A stretch of DNA of 64,000 nt. It comes from Lineus longissimus (Eukaryota; Nemertea; Pilidiophora; Heteronemertea; Lineidae). Shown here piece after piece: positions 23,252 to 34,785 of the stretch. The DNA lies in NCBI RefSeq assembly GCF_910592395.1, contig NC_088313.1:20786437-20850436 (forward strand), written 5' to 3'. Every line of letters begins with the position of its first letter. Position 1 is the first letter of the stretch. Under the pieces are notes generated by a model that was given only the letters and a program-made list of their open reading frames with translations, had not been told where the DNA came from and searched no databases. The position numbers were made by a program, and so were the translations under genes.

Positions 23252-24988
23252 ATGGTGGTCTTTGATCGGAATTCAAGATCACGGGAGGAGCAGACGATTT
23301 TTTCGAGTAGTATGGTCAACTCGACAAACGAGGATGGATTGTCGTCCGTTGAGCGGGTCTTCGGATTCACGGGGGTTACGATCGCGGTGGTGGGTGGACT
23401 CCTCGGGAATGTTCTCACGCTTTTCGCCTTAAGTTTCCAAAACCGCTGCAAATTGGGCCAAGTAACGGTGATGCATATCGTGGCTTTGAGCATACCCGAC
23501 ATGTTGTTCTTGGGATTTCTCTGCTCTGTGATGCTGGATACGTTTCTAACAAACAATTGGAGGTTCGGAGAGATTCTTTGTCACGTGTTCACGGTGGTTA
23601 ACCTGAGTTTATACGGCTGTTCTTTGCTCCACCAGGCGTTCATCGCATTACAAAAATATCTTAAAATCTGTCATAATATCAGCTTTGTCTCTCGATGGCG
23701 TTCTTGGGCTGGCATTAGTGTCGTCTGTTGGTTACTTCCGCCTGCGTCTCTGATTCCAACAATAGTGGTGGAGTTCAGGAAACATCACGAAGACGGTCTG
23801 GGCACGAAATGCATCTTCATATCGGACTCTGAACTCTACCAGAAAATCATCAGCTTAATTCTCTTTATGGCCGTACCATGTGGAACTATGATTTTCTGTT
23901 ACGGTGGTATTTTTACTTACAACTACCGTCTGTCCAGGACGCTGCGCTCCTTTGGCGAGCATGAAACCAGTGGCACGTCGGAATTACTCAACCAACGAGA
24001 AGAGCGCATGGCCAGGATGTTCGCCATTATATGCTCCGTCAGTGTCCTTGGCTATGCCCCCTTCGCCATCATGAGGGCATGCGACCCAGAGTTCCGGTTC
24101 CCAAACTGGGCATATGTGCTCACAACCATTCTCTACTGCAACTCTATCGCTTTGAATGCTGTCATCTATGGGATCTACAGCCCGGAAGTTAGGTAAGACA
24201 ACGTCGTCATCCGCCAGGTTGTTCAAAACGAATTATGTCACTAACGCTGGCGTTATCTTAATTTGGCGTTATCTCCTTCAGTTTAACCCTTAGACTTAAC
24301 GCCAAGTTAAGTTAACGCCAGCATTGGTGATAAAACTTGTTTTGACCAACCGGCCATGGTCACAATTATTTCACTGCTTATTTGGGGACATTTTACACAT
24401 TATTATTACCTGGACCAGCAGCGAATGACCGCTGCCCCTACCCATTACGTGCAGTGAACGCCCCGCCGAACACTGGGGAATTTTCTGGCGTTCCAGTCCG
24501 GCGGCTTAAACTCCTCTCGACGCAGGAGTTGGCGGCGAGTGTGCTGCAAGTAACAGTAATCTACTGGTCTGGATAAACAGCGCGATCATGTCCTTCACTC
24601 GTCACTTACCTCGCTATAAAATCAATGTTTTAGTACAAATAGCATTTGACAGTTCAATTGGATAAGCATTGTGAGCGATTGTGACTGATGTGAGCCACCT
24701 TCGCTATCACCTATGGCACGCCAAAGCGGAATACGCACATTTCCGGGTGCATGATCCGACTTCTGTGTATCTTTTTTCAGGCGAGGATACAAGTCCGTGG
24801 CGATGAAACTACTCGGAAGGGACAATTTACCCGATAGGAGTATCTCCGTCATCGACGCACCCCACACCCCATCTTCCGAGGACAACGACATGTCTTGGCG
24901 CTCAGAGAGTATAGCAGTGACGTCATGGCGCTCGACGGATACCATCATCTCTGACGTCAGCATGGATCCCGATGTCAGCAGGATTTGA
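23252..24988 (+). CDS. Rhodopsin-like (class A) GPCR, two coding exons
   Basis: Exon 1 is 23252-24192 and exon 2 is 24781-24988. The junction (AG|gtaaga ... ttttttcag|GCG) restores the helix 8 sequence 'SPEVRRGYKS' and gives 382 residues. Seven hydrophobic segments lie at about 37-62, 72-97, 108-131, 151-173, 197-222, 256-276 and 285-308. Class A landmarks visible are GN in TM1 (N53), D83 in TM2, C110 and C187 for the extracellular disulfide, P209 in TM5 and P270 in TM6. The TM3 end reads 'ALQKYLKICH' (QKY for DRY) and TM7 reads 'NAVIY' (A for the P of NPxxY). The 'KYxxICH' pattern recalls the melatonin-receptor/moody/GPR84-type cluster, an inference without a search. 'VNST' near residue 22 is an N-glycosylation site. 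The start could be residue 1 or 21; an upstream in-frame TGA lies at 23,234. The ligand is unknown. Confidence 0.9.
24224..24353. repeat. 130-bp palindromic (foldback) element in the GPCR intron
   Basis: The two halves are imperfect reverse complements over about 55 bp each. Outer ends are 'ccaggttgttcaaaac' against 'gttttgaccaaccgg'; inner blocks are 'tcactaacgctggcgtta' against 'taacgccagcattggtga' and 'cttaatttggcgtta' against 'taacgccaagttaag'. It looks like a foldback or MITE-type non-autonomous element. I could not define a target-site duplication. Confidence 0.7.
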
Positions 24989-27272
24989 AAAAGACTTAAA
25001 ATATCAGGACTTCTGTAACATTTTCGAATGCTGTGACTTCACACTACGGGCGTGTGGAAGACATGGCGATGGAAGAGTGCAGCTGACAGACATGACAAAC
25101 ATTAGGGAAAACTTAATGAAAGACAAAGATTTGCATCAATATTCTGGGAAATTAAATGTTTATTGCTGAAAAAGTCATGTCTCATGAATCGCACAAGATT
25201 CGTGGAAACAATTATGACAACCCAAATTTCCGGAAGGAGAGACAAGCGACCGATCATCAGCAACGGGAATTCGGTGCCTCACATACATGCACCCGAAAAT
25301 CCGACATGCGGAACGTTTTAATTGATTCTCATCGAGCATTTCATGACCCAAATATTCTCCTAAGCGTTCAGCCCCAGGTCAAGTTGAGGAAATAACAGTG
25401 TATTGTCGGATTCAACTTGCTTGTCATCCAAATCACATACTTATACAATACTTATATACAATTTTGCTATGAGCTTTGAGGCTGTGAGCAGTGTCGGGTG
25501 TGCATGCTGATAGGACACACGTCTACTAAGTGAAAGACGTCTCATTTTGAGATTGATGAGCCGAAAGTGGGATGTGAAGATTGCCCAATGTGACGAGAGG
25601 TCGACAGAGAAATTAATATTCTGTCTCATTTCCCTGCACGCGAGGTGAAATAGTGTGGTGAGAGACCGTAAATTGTGTTGATACATCGAACAAACCGAGG
25701 AAACTAAACCGATTTGAAGCTATATTCACTGGCTGAGCTAGCAACTGCTGGCGTAGACCCTCCCGTGCGACGCGAGGGTCCCAAAAAGGTGAGGTTTGCG
25801 CCAACTTGCTCCAATCATCCTTTTTTTTCGAGCAGACTCAAATCTTTGGGGAGAAAAACTAGATCACTATGTTGCCCAAACAAACTTCCACGAAACGGTC
25901 GATTTCGTCCCACAGTTTAACTCCACTCTGTCGTATTCGGTGAGACTGAATCAAAATGATAATGATACTCCCTTTCGCTGAAGTTCCTCGTTCAATCCAC
26001 TTTATCCTGGTCTATATATATATATATGACAGGAAACTGATAACTATAGTCCGTCCAGTAGAATTACGTCATCTGAAGTAAGAAGGATAGTCAACTGGTG
26101 AACTGGCTAGCTGGAAAATATGACCGAGACGCAAGCATGATTACATGTATACGAATTTAACAGAGCCTTGAGAACCATGTAAACGCCTGCCTGATTCTAT
26201 CGAAATACATCATTTTGTTTCCTTAATAAAGGCCATACCGCGTTCTGTCAAGAAGTGACGGTGTGTGAAACAGTGACACACTGTAAGGGAAGATCGGAGA
26301 CCCGAGAGCTGTCGTATCAGGAAGTGACATTTTGACGGACATCCTATAGATTGCGAGGACACTTCCACAACATCAGCTCGACCGCACCTGTGTTGTCACG
26401 CATTGTTCAATAACAGGTAGGGAAAAATCAGAGCAGCGTTCACTGTAGACCCCATAGCGTAGCGGATCGAACCTATTACAATCAGTACCCCATCCCATCA
26501 GGCGATCGACATCGAGCCGCCAATTTGCATTTTCAGGGTCAGGATTCGCTGAAATCAGAGTCTTTTTCTTTGTTATACCATGAATCCAAGGTTTTCCATG
26601 GGAAACATCAAGAGGAAACATTCGCATTCGATGGACGCCCTGTGGTCATTTGCGGTGAAGAAAAATGCCGTTGTTCTGAGATCGATATCAATTTTCTCCA
26701 GTTAATGTTTTACGAAATTGCGACTAAGCTGTTAAGAGTCCTCAATCATGTCGCAAACGAAACCCATCCGTCTTCCGCAGCCCCGGCGTTCACCAAAGGA
26801 GTAATTTCCTGAAGTAGATTAGCGGCAGCTTTGGTCGCAAAAGAGAGGTCGCCATTTCCCGATCTGACTAAAACGCATGCAAGTGCATCTCAAAATGATT
26901 CAAACTAAATCTCAAGCTAAATCGATACCTTTCCGTGAGGTTTTTAATGTTTGCGGTTACATTGATATCTTCTGGTACCATTAGTAATTTATCAGATCCC
27001 CCAGTACCCCGTGTCTCTAGTAATATATAGATTTTGCAATTATATCATAAAATCGGCGAGGAGTTGTAATGTGAATAGCAGACGGTAACACTCGTCCAGG
27101 TCTATGTGCTTTGTTTCACTAAGTACCCCAATGCAGTCTTGTATTCTGCCATCTTTAAAATCAAAACGGCTCCTGGCCGACTTATCAGGAATCTTCTCCG
27201 CCAATAACATGCATTGTTGGTTCACTTTCCAGGGCAGATGACCTAGACCGTACTACGCTAACAGTCATCAAG
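24989..27272. other. Intergenic stretch, nothing coding recognised
   Basis: It contains the GPCR 3' UTR and the upstream region of the four-transmembrane gene. A short (TA) microsatellite lies at 26,013-26,027. ORFs of 60-95 codons (for example 26,525-26,812 plus strand) have no domain I recognise. 'gttcactttccag' at about 27,222-27,234 is a plausible splice acceptor for a 5' UTR exon of the next gene. Confidence 0.5.
27238..27246 (+). promoter_or_regulatory. Two-codon upstream ORF before the four-TM gene
   Basis: ATG-ACC-TAG lies 26 bases upstream of the main ATG at 27,273. If the transcript starts upstream of it, this minimal uORF could reduce initiation at the main start. Transcript evidence is lacking. 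Confidence 0.35.
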
Positions 27273-28349
27273 ATGCTGAAGGTTAAAGAGGTGGGCAACC
27301 ACCAGACAGAGGAGGCCCCTTTCGTGTCACAGGAGCCACAGACGCGTGTGATTGAGGTGGAAGGCTCCAAGGTGAGCAGTCCCTATCATTTCCTCAGTTA
27401 CCCCACCATCAAGAAGTTTGGTGGTGCTATGACGGTCATAGGCGCAGCATTTATCTGCATCAGTGGGTTGACAATCGTGGACATCTTCGGAGTAGAAATA
27501 TACGTGTTTTATCTCCCGGGATTGGCGGTGATTTTGGCGGGCTCTTTCGGTATATCTGCTTCCAAGGTGAAATGGAGAAAACTCAAGAAAGGTTTGGTGA
27601 TTGTGACTGTCATTTTATCAATCTGCGCGATAATAGGGGCGCTGTACTCATTAGTAACTGCTGTGCAGATTATGATAAGGACCTACGCCGGGAAAATTGA
27701 CATTTTGTTTGTTTTGAGGATAGGTGTTGCAGTGGTTGTCATAGTCATTGCTGGTATGATGTTGGCAATCGCCCTCGACTCCCTGCTGTGCGGTAGACAC
27801 CGACCAGGCTACTCCACCGTGGTTAGGTTGGTGTGCAAGGCAGAGGATATAGAGATGGACCAACTAGACGGTGTGAACTATAACATGCACAGCGGGTCAC
27901 ATGATCATTCGCGACACAATGGTCATCAGCGTAATCACCTTGGCAACGGCTCACCACGCCCCCATCACCATGGCAACCACTCGCCTCGGCCGCATGGAAA
28001 CAAGTCACCGCGTCACCATGGTAACCACTCGCCTCGTCCCCATGGTGACCGGTCACCACGTCACCACTCGCCTCACCACCATGGCGACCAGTTAACACCT
28101 CTGAACGGATATAACGATGGGCATGGTGATCAAAAACATTGTAATCAACTCGGTGGTCATCCTAAAGATAAGCAACATCATCATCATCATCATCATCATC
28201 ATCGCCATCACCGCCATCAACGCGAATACATCACAACGGAGAAGACGTATTCTGGTCTTGAGCGTATGGCGTCGCTGGACCATTCCACCGACCACAAGGC
28301 AGTGAACGAACACCATGATAGTGGATGGGACGTGGTCAACAAAATGTGA
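27273..28349 (+). CDS. Four-transmembrane protein with histidine-rich cytosolic tail
   Basis: The frame has 358 codons without introns. Hydrophobic segments at about residues 49-69, 75-93, 108-130 and 145-172 predict four membrane passes with both ends cytosolic. There is no signal peptide. The loop between TM2 and TM3 is basic (SKVKWRKLKKG). The tail from about 203 is built of degenerate repeats such as 'NHSPRPHG' and 'HSPRHHG', then a run of nine histidines (302-310) and 'RHHRH'. The topology recalls MS4A/CD20-like or other small tetraspan families, but I see no diagnostic motif and do not assign one. Histidine-rich loops or tails occur in metal-handling membrane proteins, so metal binding is a possible role, by inference only. 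The ATG is the first in frame after a likely acceptor at 27,234. AATAAA is found at 28,841. Confidence 0.85.
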   Translation: MLKVKEVGNHQTEEAPFVSQEPQTRVIEVEGSKVSSPYHFLSYPTIKKFGGAMTVIGAAFICISGLTIVDIFGVEIYVFYLPGLAVILAGSFGISASKVKWRKLKKGLVIVTVILSICAIIGALYSLVTAVQIMIRTYAGKIDILFVLRIGVAVVVIVIAGMMLAIALDSLLCGRHRPGYSTVVRLVCKAEDIEMDQLDGVNYNMHSGSHDHSRHNGHQRNHLGNGSPRPHHHGNHSPRPHGNKSPRHHGNHSPRPHGDRSPRHHSPHHHGDQLTPLNGYNDGHGDQKHCNQLGGHPKDKQHHHHHHHHHRHHRHQREYITTEKTYSGLERMASLDHSTDHKAVNEHHDSGWDVVNKM

Positions 28350-28840
28350 TTTGAATTTCGAATAAGGTTGACCTACAAACCGATTGGGTACGGTGGGGAC
28401 AACTAGGGCGTTGACATGCAGACTCTTATGGAGCGTTTCTGTAAATCTTCCATTCTTGGAAACACACTCGTTTGATTTGGAAACAATGCCTTTTCTTTAT
28501 CATTCAAGACATACTCATTTGCTGGCAATTTATTGTATCACTAACATTAGATCACATTCCCAAATACTGTACAGTTGGCTCGGATTCACGTCACGGCTTT
28601 CAATGTTGCGTACATCTGTTTCAAAGTTGCGAGGATATCGGGACGGCTCTTAGCTGATTTTACTTTAGGATACCTATCGTAAGAAAATATGAAGGGCATC
28701 TGGGGATCTGTGTGCCCATGAACTGTATCAAGAGAAAATGAAGCAGAGGATGGTCAATGCGGGTATTACCGGTGCATGACGGCGTTCGTCTATGACCTAA
28801 CTGTAAGGATTGTACTGTTGTACATAATGCATGTATTTGA

Positions 28841-28846
28841 AATAAA
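28841..28846 (+). terminator. Poly(A) signal of the four-TM gene
   Basis: AATAAA lies 490 bases after the stop codon, in an AT-rich context ('tttgaaataaatataatg'). It is the first canonical signal downstream that I noticed. Confidence 0.55.
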
Positions 28847-30049
28847 TATAATGAACAATGGCATTTGTTGTGCATCGTTTCTTAATCACCGCTGGTTAAA
28901 GGTCAAGTTGAGAAAGTCTGCTTGTGGACTTGTGGCTTGGCAAAGGAATGTATATTCATTCTTTATGTTCCCAGCCCAACAGATCATATTCTGCCGTCGA
29001 GTGATGTGCCGTGTGATGTGCCGCACACAAGAGGAACAGTTCACACGGTACAACCTATCCAAACGTCCAATAATTAGACAAACAACGGCTGAGATGTGTC
29101 ACAAGGTCATAAGCGAACACTGAACCTGCGAATTACTGTCGACGTCTATCTATGATGGAGGACCAGCCATGTAAAAATGTGATGAGCACATGGGCCGCAA
29201 AACCCACCAAGAGGGGCCGCATGAACATACACATTCACCATGGTTCCGAATTCCACTAGACGGCACTCTCTACGACGAAAACTATTTCTGAATCAATAAT
29301 ACAAAAACATCAGCCAAGACAATTAAGCCTTATCCACTCGGTGAACACTAAATTGAGCTCGAAAGCGTCACGCCGACGGCTTGGTCTTCGGGTTGACTGA
29401 GCTGTCTTCGGTCTTACTGGATTTTGACAAACGACAACAGCAACAGCCTTAAGGGCATACCACGGCCAATGTGGAATTAGTTCACAGACGTTTATCACAA
29501 ATTAAGAAAAATTATGGAAAAAATCTTGAGAACGCTCGATTGTTGTGTTCTCAAAAAAACCCTTTTTCTGCCTCCTAGTACGTTTATTTTGAATCTGCAC
29601 AAAGCTTGCCTGTTGATTACTAATAAACAAAACAATTGACCAAAAGGCCAGCAATGAAATTAAGCATCCGCTGTCCGAATCGGACGCAAAGAGAAAGTGG
29701 TCGAATCGCCGAAAAACCCTGAAAATGCACTCGGCACTGCTTGTGCATGCAGATGAAAATGCATGCAATTTTTCATATCTAGGCCTATGCATTACATACG
29801 GTGTGTTGATAAGGCCAACCTTGGTACAATGTAGCTCAGTGTTTGCATATAGGATTGGAATGTTGAATGAATCATCTAGGGGATGCCAAAATGGGTAGAA
29901 AGTTGCTAGCGGAATTAGCTTATGCCAAGTTTATGGCTATACTCCTATAGCACTAGCAGGGTTATGTTACTATGCACTCTCATAGGCCTACGGGTACGCT
30001 CTAGCCTGCAACTACGTACGTACATCATAAATTGCCTTTTTCTTTTCAG
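28847..30049. other. Intergenic stretch, nothing recognised
   Basis: There are only short ORFs without domains. The right end should include the promoter and first non-coding exon of the AT-hook gene. Confidence 0.5.
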
Positions 30050-30194
30050 ATTATTCATCGATTCAAGGGAGTCCATCAAAATGAAAATTTAAGAGTTCCC
30101 ATCATTACTGGACATATGCAACCATAGCCTTATTGCACTACAGGACAGGATTTATTGGTAATTATCAACAATTTCCACTGCAGCTTCATTGACA
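30050..30194 (+). other. Candidate 5' UTR exon of the AT-hook gene
   Basis: A strong acceptor 'cctttttcttttcag' ends at 30,049 and a donor 'gaca|gtaagg' follows 30,194. Splicing to the acceptor 'ctctctttttag' before 30,445 would join ...ACA to TGGCAAGC and create ATG-GCA-AGC, the start of the long frame. The exon contains two tiny ORFs (ATG-AAA-ATT-TAA and ATG-CAA-CCA-TAG). This is inferred from splice signals only. Confidence 0.4.
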
Positions 30195-30444
30195 GTAAGG
30201 ACAGTCCTCGCCCTCGGGATGCGACTTGTAGTGGCAAAAGAGGACATATCATTTCAGACAACTTGCAAACATTCTGAGCCCGGATGCATTTCCAACTCCA
30301 TCGCCCCACAGTGGAGGTAGAATTGTTGACACTACTCTCAGTCTCATGACCCATGAGGTCTGTTGTCAATAATCAATCACTTTTGTTATCTGATGATGTG
30401 TTTTATCTGAATCTTATGAATTTAATGTATTTCTCTCTTTTTAG

Positions 30445-33400
30445 TGGCAAGCATCAAATCGAGTGCACCACCTGCATTGAAGATGGACATAAATCTCCCG
30501 TCAAATTCTCCACTAGGTTCAGTGCCATCTGGAGACACGACACCCGGCTCGGCTTCATCTGACTCGGGGATATCTGGCGTGTTCGCTGCCGTACTGGCAG
30601 ATCCAAATGAGGCTGCTCCAAAGAAGTCTGCTTCACCAGATCCTAACGACCTTGCTGAGACTGGTCCAACTTCCTCAGCCCCAGCTACTGACACTGTTCA
30701 AAAGGTACTAATTGGAGAGACCATATTCCATGTCGCTTTACGGGAAGACGGAAGGTGTCGCTTAGTAAGCCTTGACGAACTTCAGTCCAAACTGCTTGCA
30801 AAAGCCAAAATGAAACTAATATATGATTTCTGCATGGCAGATCATATAAAAAAAGAACTGTTTACGCAGCTTGAAGTGACTCTACTTCGTGACAATGGTG
30901 TTTTCAAAACAGCAGGTCGTTTAAAAAGGTATGCTGTACGCGTAGAGAGTGTTCACAGGATCATTAATATGGTATCGAGACGAATTGGGATTGATATCGA
31001 TGACAGTGGTTACACTGAATGGAAACAATATTCCTTCACCATGATACCTCCAAATAAGCCAACATTCACATCTGTGTCGAGTATAGCTACTGAGACATTG
31101 CCCTGTGAAACCGAACAATCCTCTCATATTGTCACAACGGCGGAGTCTGTTTCCAAAGATGTATCTTTGGTTTCTCTTCCTGTTACTTCACAGAGTGGCA
31201 AAAGAAACGTGTCAGAACCTTTAAGTGAAGAAACTTGTTGTCTTGGGCTGTCCTCCAGACAGGCAGCAGATGTAGACTCTGATCATGTTGTCCACCCAAA
31301 TTTGACAATTGAACTGAACAAAACTATGGATAGGACCAAACCCAATGGGTTTCTGCTTGAGTCTACTGCTCTCATTGAGAGCCAAAGTGTTGGGATATCT
31401 TCCATGCTAGATCAGAAGGATCATATAGCTGAATCTGAGGCAGCAAGATGTCATCTAGACATAGACTCTCAATCTGTGATACCAACTGAACCAAATACTG
31501 AAATAGTATCCCCTACCATTGATGGAAAACCGAGTGATTCATCATCACGTGAACCGCTTGACAATGTCATTGAGAACGATGTTAAAATGACACTGCCATG
31601 TCCAAATGATCTCATTCTTAAAGATTCTGAACCTGTGGTGGAGACTGATGAAAGTATGGAGATGAAAACTGAAACAGTACTAGCTTCAAATGATGTCACA
31701 ATGGTTTCTAAGGACACTTTTTCCTATGTCAAGACCGATTCAGGTGACAAGAATACAATATGTCCTATTACTGATAGTGTCGAAGTAACTTTAGGTAAAA
31801 CATGCGATGAAGTTGAATCGAAATCTGGTGAAATTGATACTGATATGTTGCCTAAGTCTAATAAATGGTTCTCTGACTCTGAGGTAAAAACTTTTGAGGA
31901 AACGAGCTCAAGAGCTGTGCCCAATTCTACTGCCGTGAAAACAATGGACTTATGTGCTCATACTGAAACAAATACTCCAGTCATACCAAGTACAAGTAAT
32001 AATACGCCGCCAGTTGAACTCTCCGTTTCCATGGAGTCTGAGCCAGTGTCACCACCATCTTGCCAGTCTGTTAGTGCACGAGCATTCAAATGGCGAGGGA
32101 AGAAACTACATGCGTTCAATCGGGAAGCTGGCGAACTGATCAGTGTTGCTGAATTCTGTCAAAACCTGAATGAGCTCATCGCGAATCAAAACACTTCTAT
32201 CGCATATGATTTGATGGTGAAAATACTTGATAAAAAGTTCCTTCTTTCTGAGTTGGATCTGACTTTTGACGAGATTGTTTTCTTAGAGAACAATGATTCC
32301 CACCCTGCAGACTTATTGCGCCGCCGTGCTATGATTCCTCTAACAGGACTCGACTATGCCTTTGCACTCACAGCCAGGAAAGCTACGTCCATGCAGACTT
32401 CGGAAACAGATAGAAACAAGAAAGCAAAGAAGAAGAAGAAGAAGAAGCGGAAAGTTTCATCAAGTTCTGACACTTCAGACAGTTCTTTGTCTCCCTCACC
32501 AAGCTCGCAACTCTCTACAGGTGAAATAATCAAGGAACCTGCCCAAGCTTCTAGTTCTAGTGATCATCCTGCCGTTATGACTACAAGTAGTCATGCTCCC
32601 TGTCCGACTGCACACAACCCTGGTACAAGTCCTGCTACATGTAGTGGCCCAAATGTCCCACCTGAGAGCGGCTGTAGCGACTTGGTTGTGCCAACTCCTG
32701 ACTCTATTCAAGCTCTTTCTGGTGACAATTCAGTTTCAATGCATGATGTCAGTGTAAGTGAAGAAAAGGAGTCTGGTCTGATTTCTAGTCAACTGGTTGA
32801 CATGCCCAATGTACTCAGGACTGAAAGCTCAAAGATGTTATCTTCACAGGCAGCAGCAGCTGGTGTTGACAGCTCAACAGCCACACCAAGCTTTCTTGTT
32901 GGTCAGTCACAGTTTGGGGCAGAGGAAAGTGCTAGTAATCTTGTACAGGGAACACTCCAGGTATGCTGTGGTGAACTTGAAGCCAACATGTCCCTGAACC
33001 GCGGTTGTGTGGCCACTGTAAGTGCTAGTAGGACTCCTGTCACAGAGATAAAAAACAGTGACATTGCATGTGAACCATCTGGTCGTGTTGATTCCATGGT
33101 TGAAAGCGATGCAGTTCCAAACACCAACCTTCCTTGCCAACAAGCTACCAGCTTCATTCCAGGTGGATACTCAATGAGTTGTGCCGACACTCCTTTACAA
33201 ATAAGTGGTGCTATGACTGCCAGTACAGATAATTACGCCCAAAATATTTTCCAGTGGAATAATCCGAACTTGAGTCAAGAGATGCAGCCTGTGGTGAATT
33301 TCCCAGGAAATTGCCAGATTCAGGAACCAGTTCTGAATTACGCGCAGCCTTCTGCTGCCATGAGTTATTCGTGTGTGCCATCTGCATCAAGTGTGACCAT

Positions 33401-34109
33401 CAACTCTCCAGAACCTAGTGTAAGCGATGACTCATGTACTTGTGCTAGAACACGCCCGCTTGAGTATCGGTACAAAGACCGCTGGGGCTTTCGGAAAAAA
33501 CAGTGGGAAAAACTCAAAGTGCAATTCAAACGTTGTCCTAAGAAAATCCGACCTGGTACAGGTTTCGTCCTCCCCAAGACGACACGTTTTTTCATCTTGA
33601 AGAGTTGTGATGGAACATTCACGGTGAAGGTGAAAAAAATTCGAAAACGGAGATCACTAAAAAAGACATGTCAAATGGAGGTTCCTGCTGAAGAACCTGT
33701 TGTGGAGTTAGATCCCCCAATGGAAACTGGGGAAGGACTCGAATTCGGTATGCCACAGTTGATGATTACTGACGTTCACAGCTTGCAGCCTGACAATGTA
33801 CCACCTGTCCCAGTATATCCTCAGTCTTATCAGCCTCAAATGGCAGTCTCCTATGAAGGTCTGCAGGCAGCATCTCTAGACCAACAGCCTCAGATGCTAT
33901 ATAATCCAGGTGTCTCTGCTGATGGCATGCCTTTCATGGTATATTCTGAACAACCCATGTTTATTATGTGTAACCCCAACGTTGCCCCTCCGAGTGAAAA
34001 TGTCGATACAGTTTATGACAACACGGTGGAAGGTGTCCCTGAGGTTGAGAAACCAAAGAGGAAGCGAGGACGACCACCTAAGATTAAAATCAAGCAAGAA
34101 AAATTGTAA
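30445..34109 (+). CDS. Large AT-hook protein with duplicated novel domain, 1,221 residues
   Basis: This is one long exon with an acceptor at its 5' end; the frame is open to TAA at 34,107-34,109. No ATG opens the exon. The start is probably an ATG split by the intron (A|TG), otherwise M14. The regions are: a Ser/Pro/acidic N-terminus; a structured block at about 87-175 ('REDGRCRLVSLDELQ', 'DHIKKELFTQLEVTLL', 'RLKRYA'); a long Ser/Thr/acidic disordered region; a second block at about 546-640 ('FKWRGKKLHAFNREAGELIS', 'LSELDLTFDEIVFLEN', 'LLRRRAMI'); a lysine tract at about 659-675 (nuclear localisation type); more disorder; a basic block at about 1003-1073; and a C-terminal AT-hook 'KRKRGRPPKIKIK'. 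The two structured blocks align with each other. An AT-hook and NLS-like tract suggest a chromatin protein in the nucleus. I do not recognise the family. Confidence 0.88.
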
Positions 34110-34779
34110 ACAACTCTGTGATAGACATCTCTGCATTTGATGACTGCATGCTGGTTGTTGCACTGGAATCTACGATATTTTCTATTTTATTTAATGGCGA
34201 ACCACTTAGTGGAGCCCTTTAGTGACAATTTGTCAAATTGTCCAGGAGTTGGACTTGTACGATAATCCGATCAAATTCAAATGATGAGATGATGTTTAGC
34301 TGGCAAAATGTGCCCATTTCTTTTAAACTTACTTCTGTAGTCTTTTCTAGATGTTTTGAAGATGTGTTTGTTTGTCATGAATTGTTGCTAATTATGAAAG
34401 GCATGAACCCTCTATGGAAAGTAATTATGAATATTTGTTTGGAGTCGAGGCATGCTGTGGTTGGCAGATTGTTTAGTGCTGATTATCTTACTTTGGAGGG
34501 GGTTGCTGGAACAGAACAGTGTTGAAAAATGGGTCCTTGTTTGGTAAAGTGACTTTGTGCTTGTAGATACAAATCAGTTAGATTTTGTGGGGTATGAAAT
34601 AACTTTAGAACGCTTGTTTATGAATTTCCTTTTGCAGCCGAAACTGATATGGTTATATATTGAATGTTTTCTTAAATTTCAAATTGATCATTTGGTGTAG
34701 ATTGCAGTGGCAAGGTTGGTGCATGGATGCATTCTCACTGACTCTATTCATGTTTTAATAATGCTAATGTATGAAGTGT

Positions 34780-34785
34780 AATAAA
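34780..34785 (+). terminator. Poly(A) signal of the AT-hook gene
   Basis: AATAAA lies 671 bases after the stop, followed by T/GT-rich sequence. A second AATAAA occurs inside the inverted repeat at about 35,178. Confidence 0.55.

Noticed and set aside
30454-33622. Minus-strand ORFs overlapping the AT-hook protein
   Set aside because: They are shadows of the long plus-strand frame, which has clear compositional domains.
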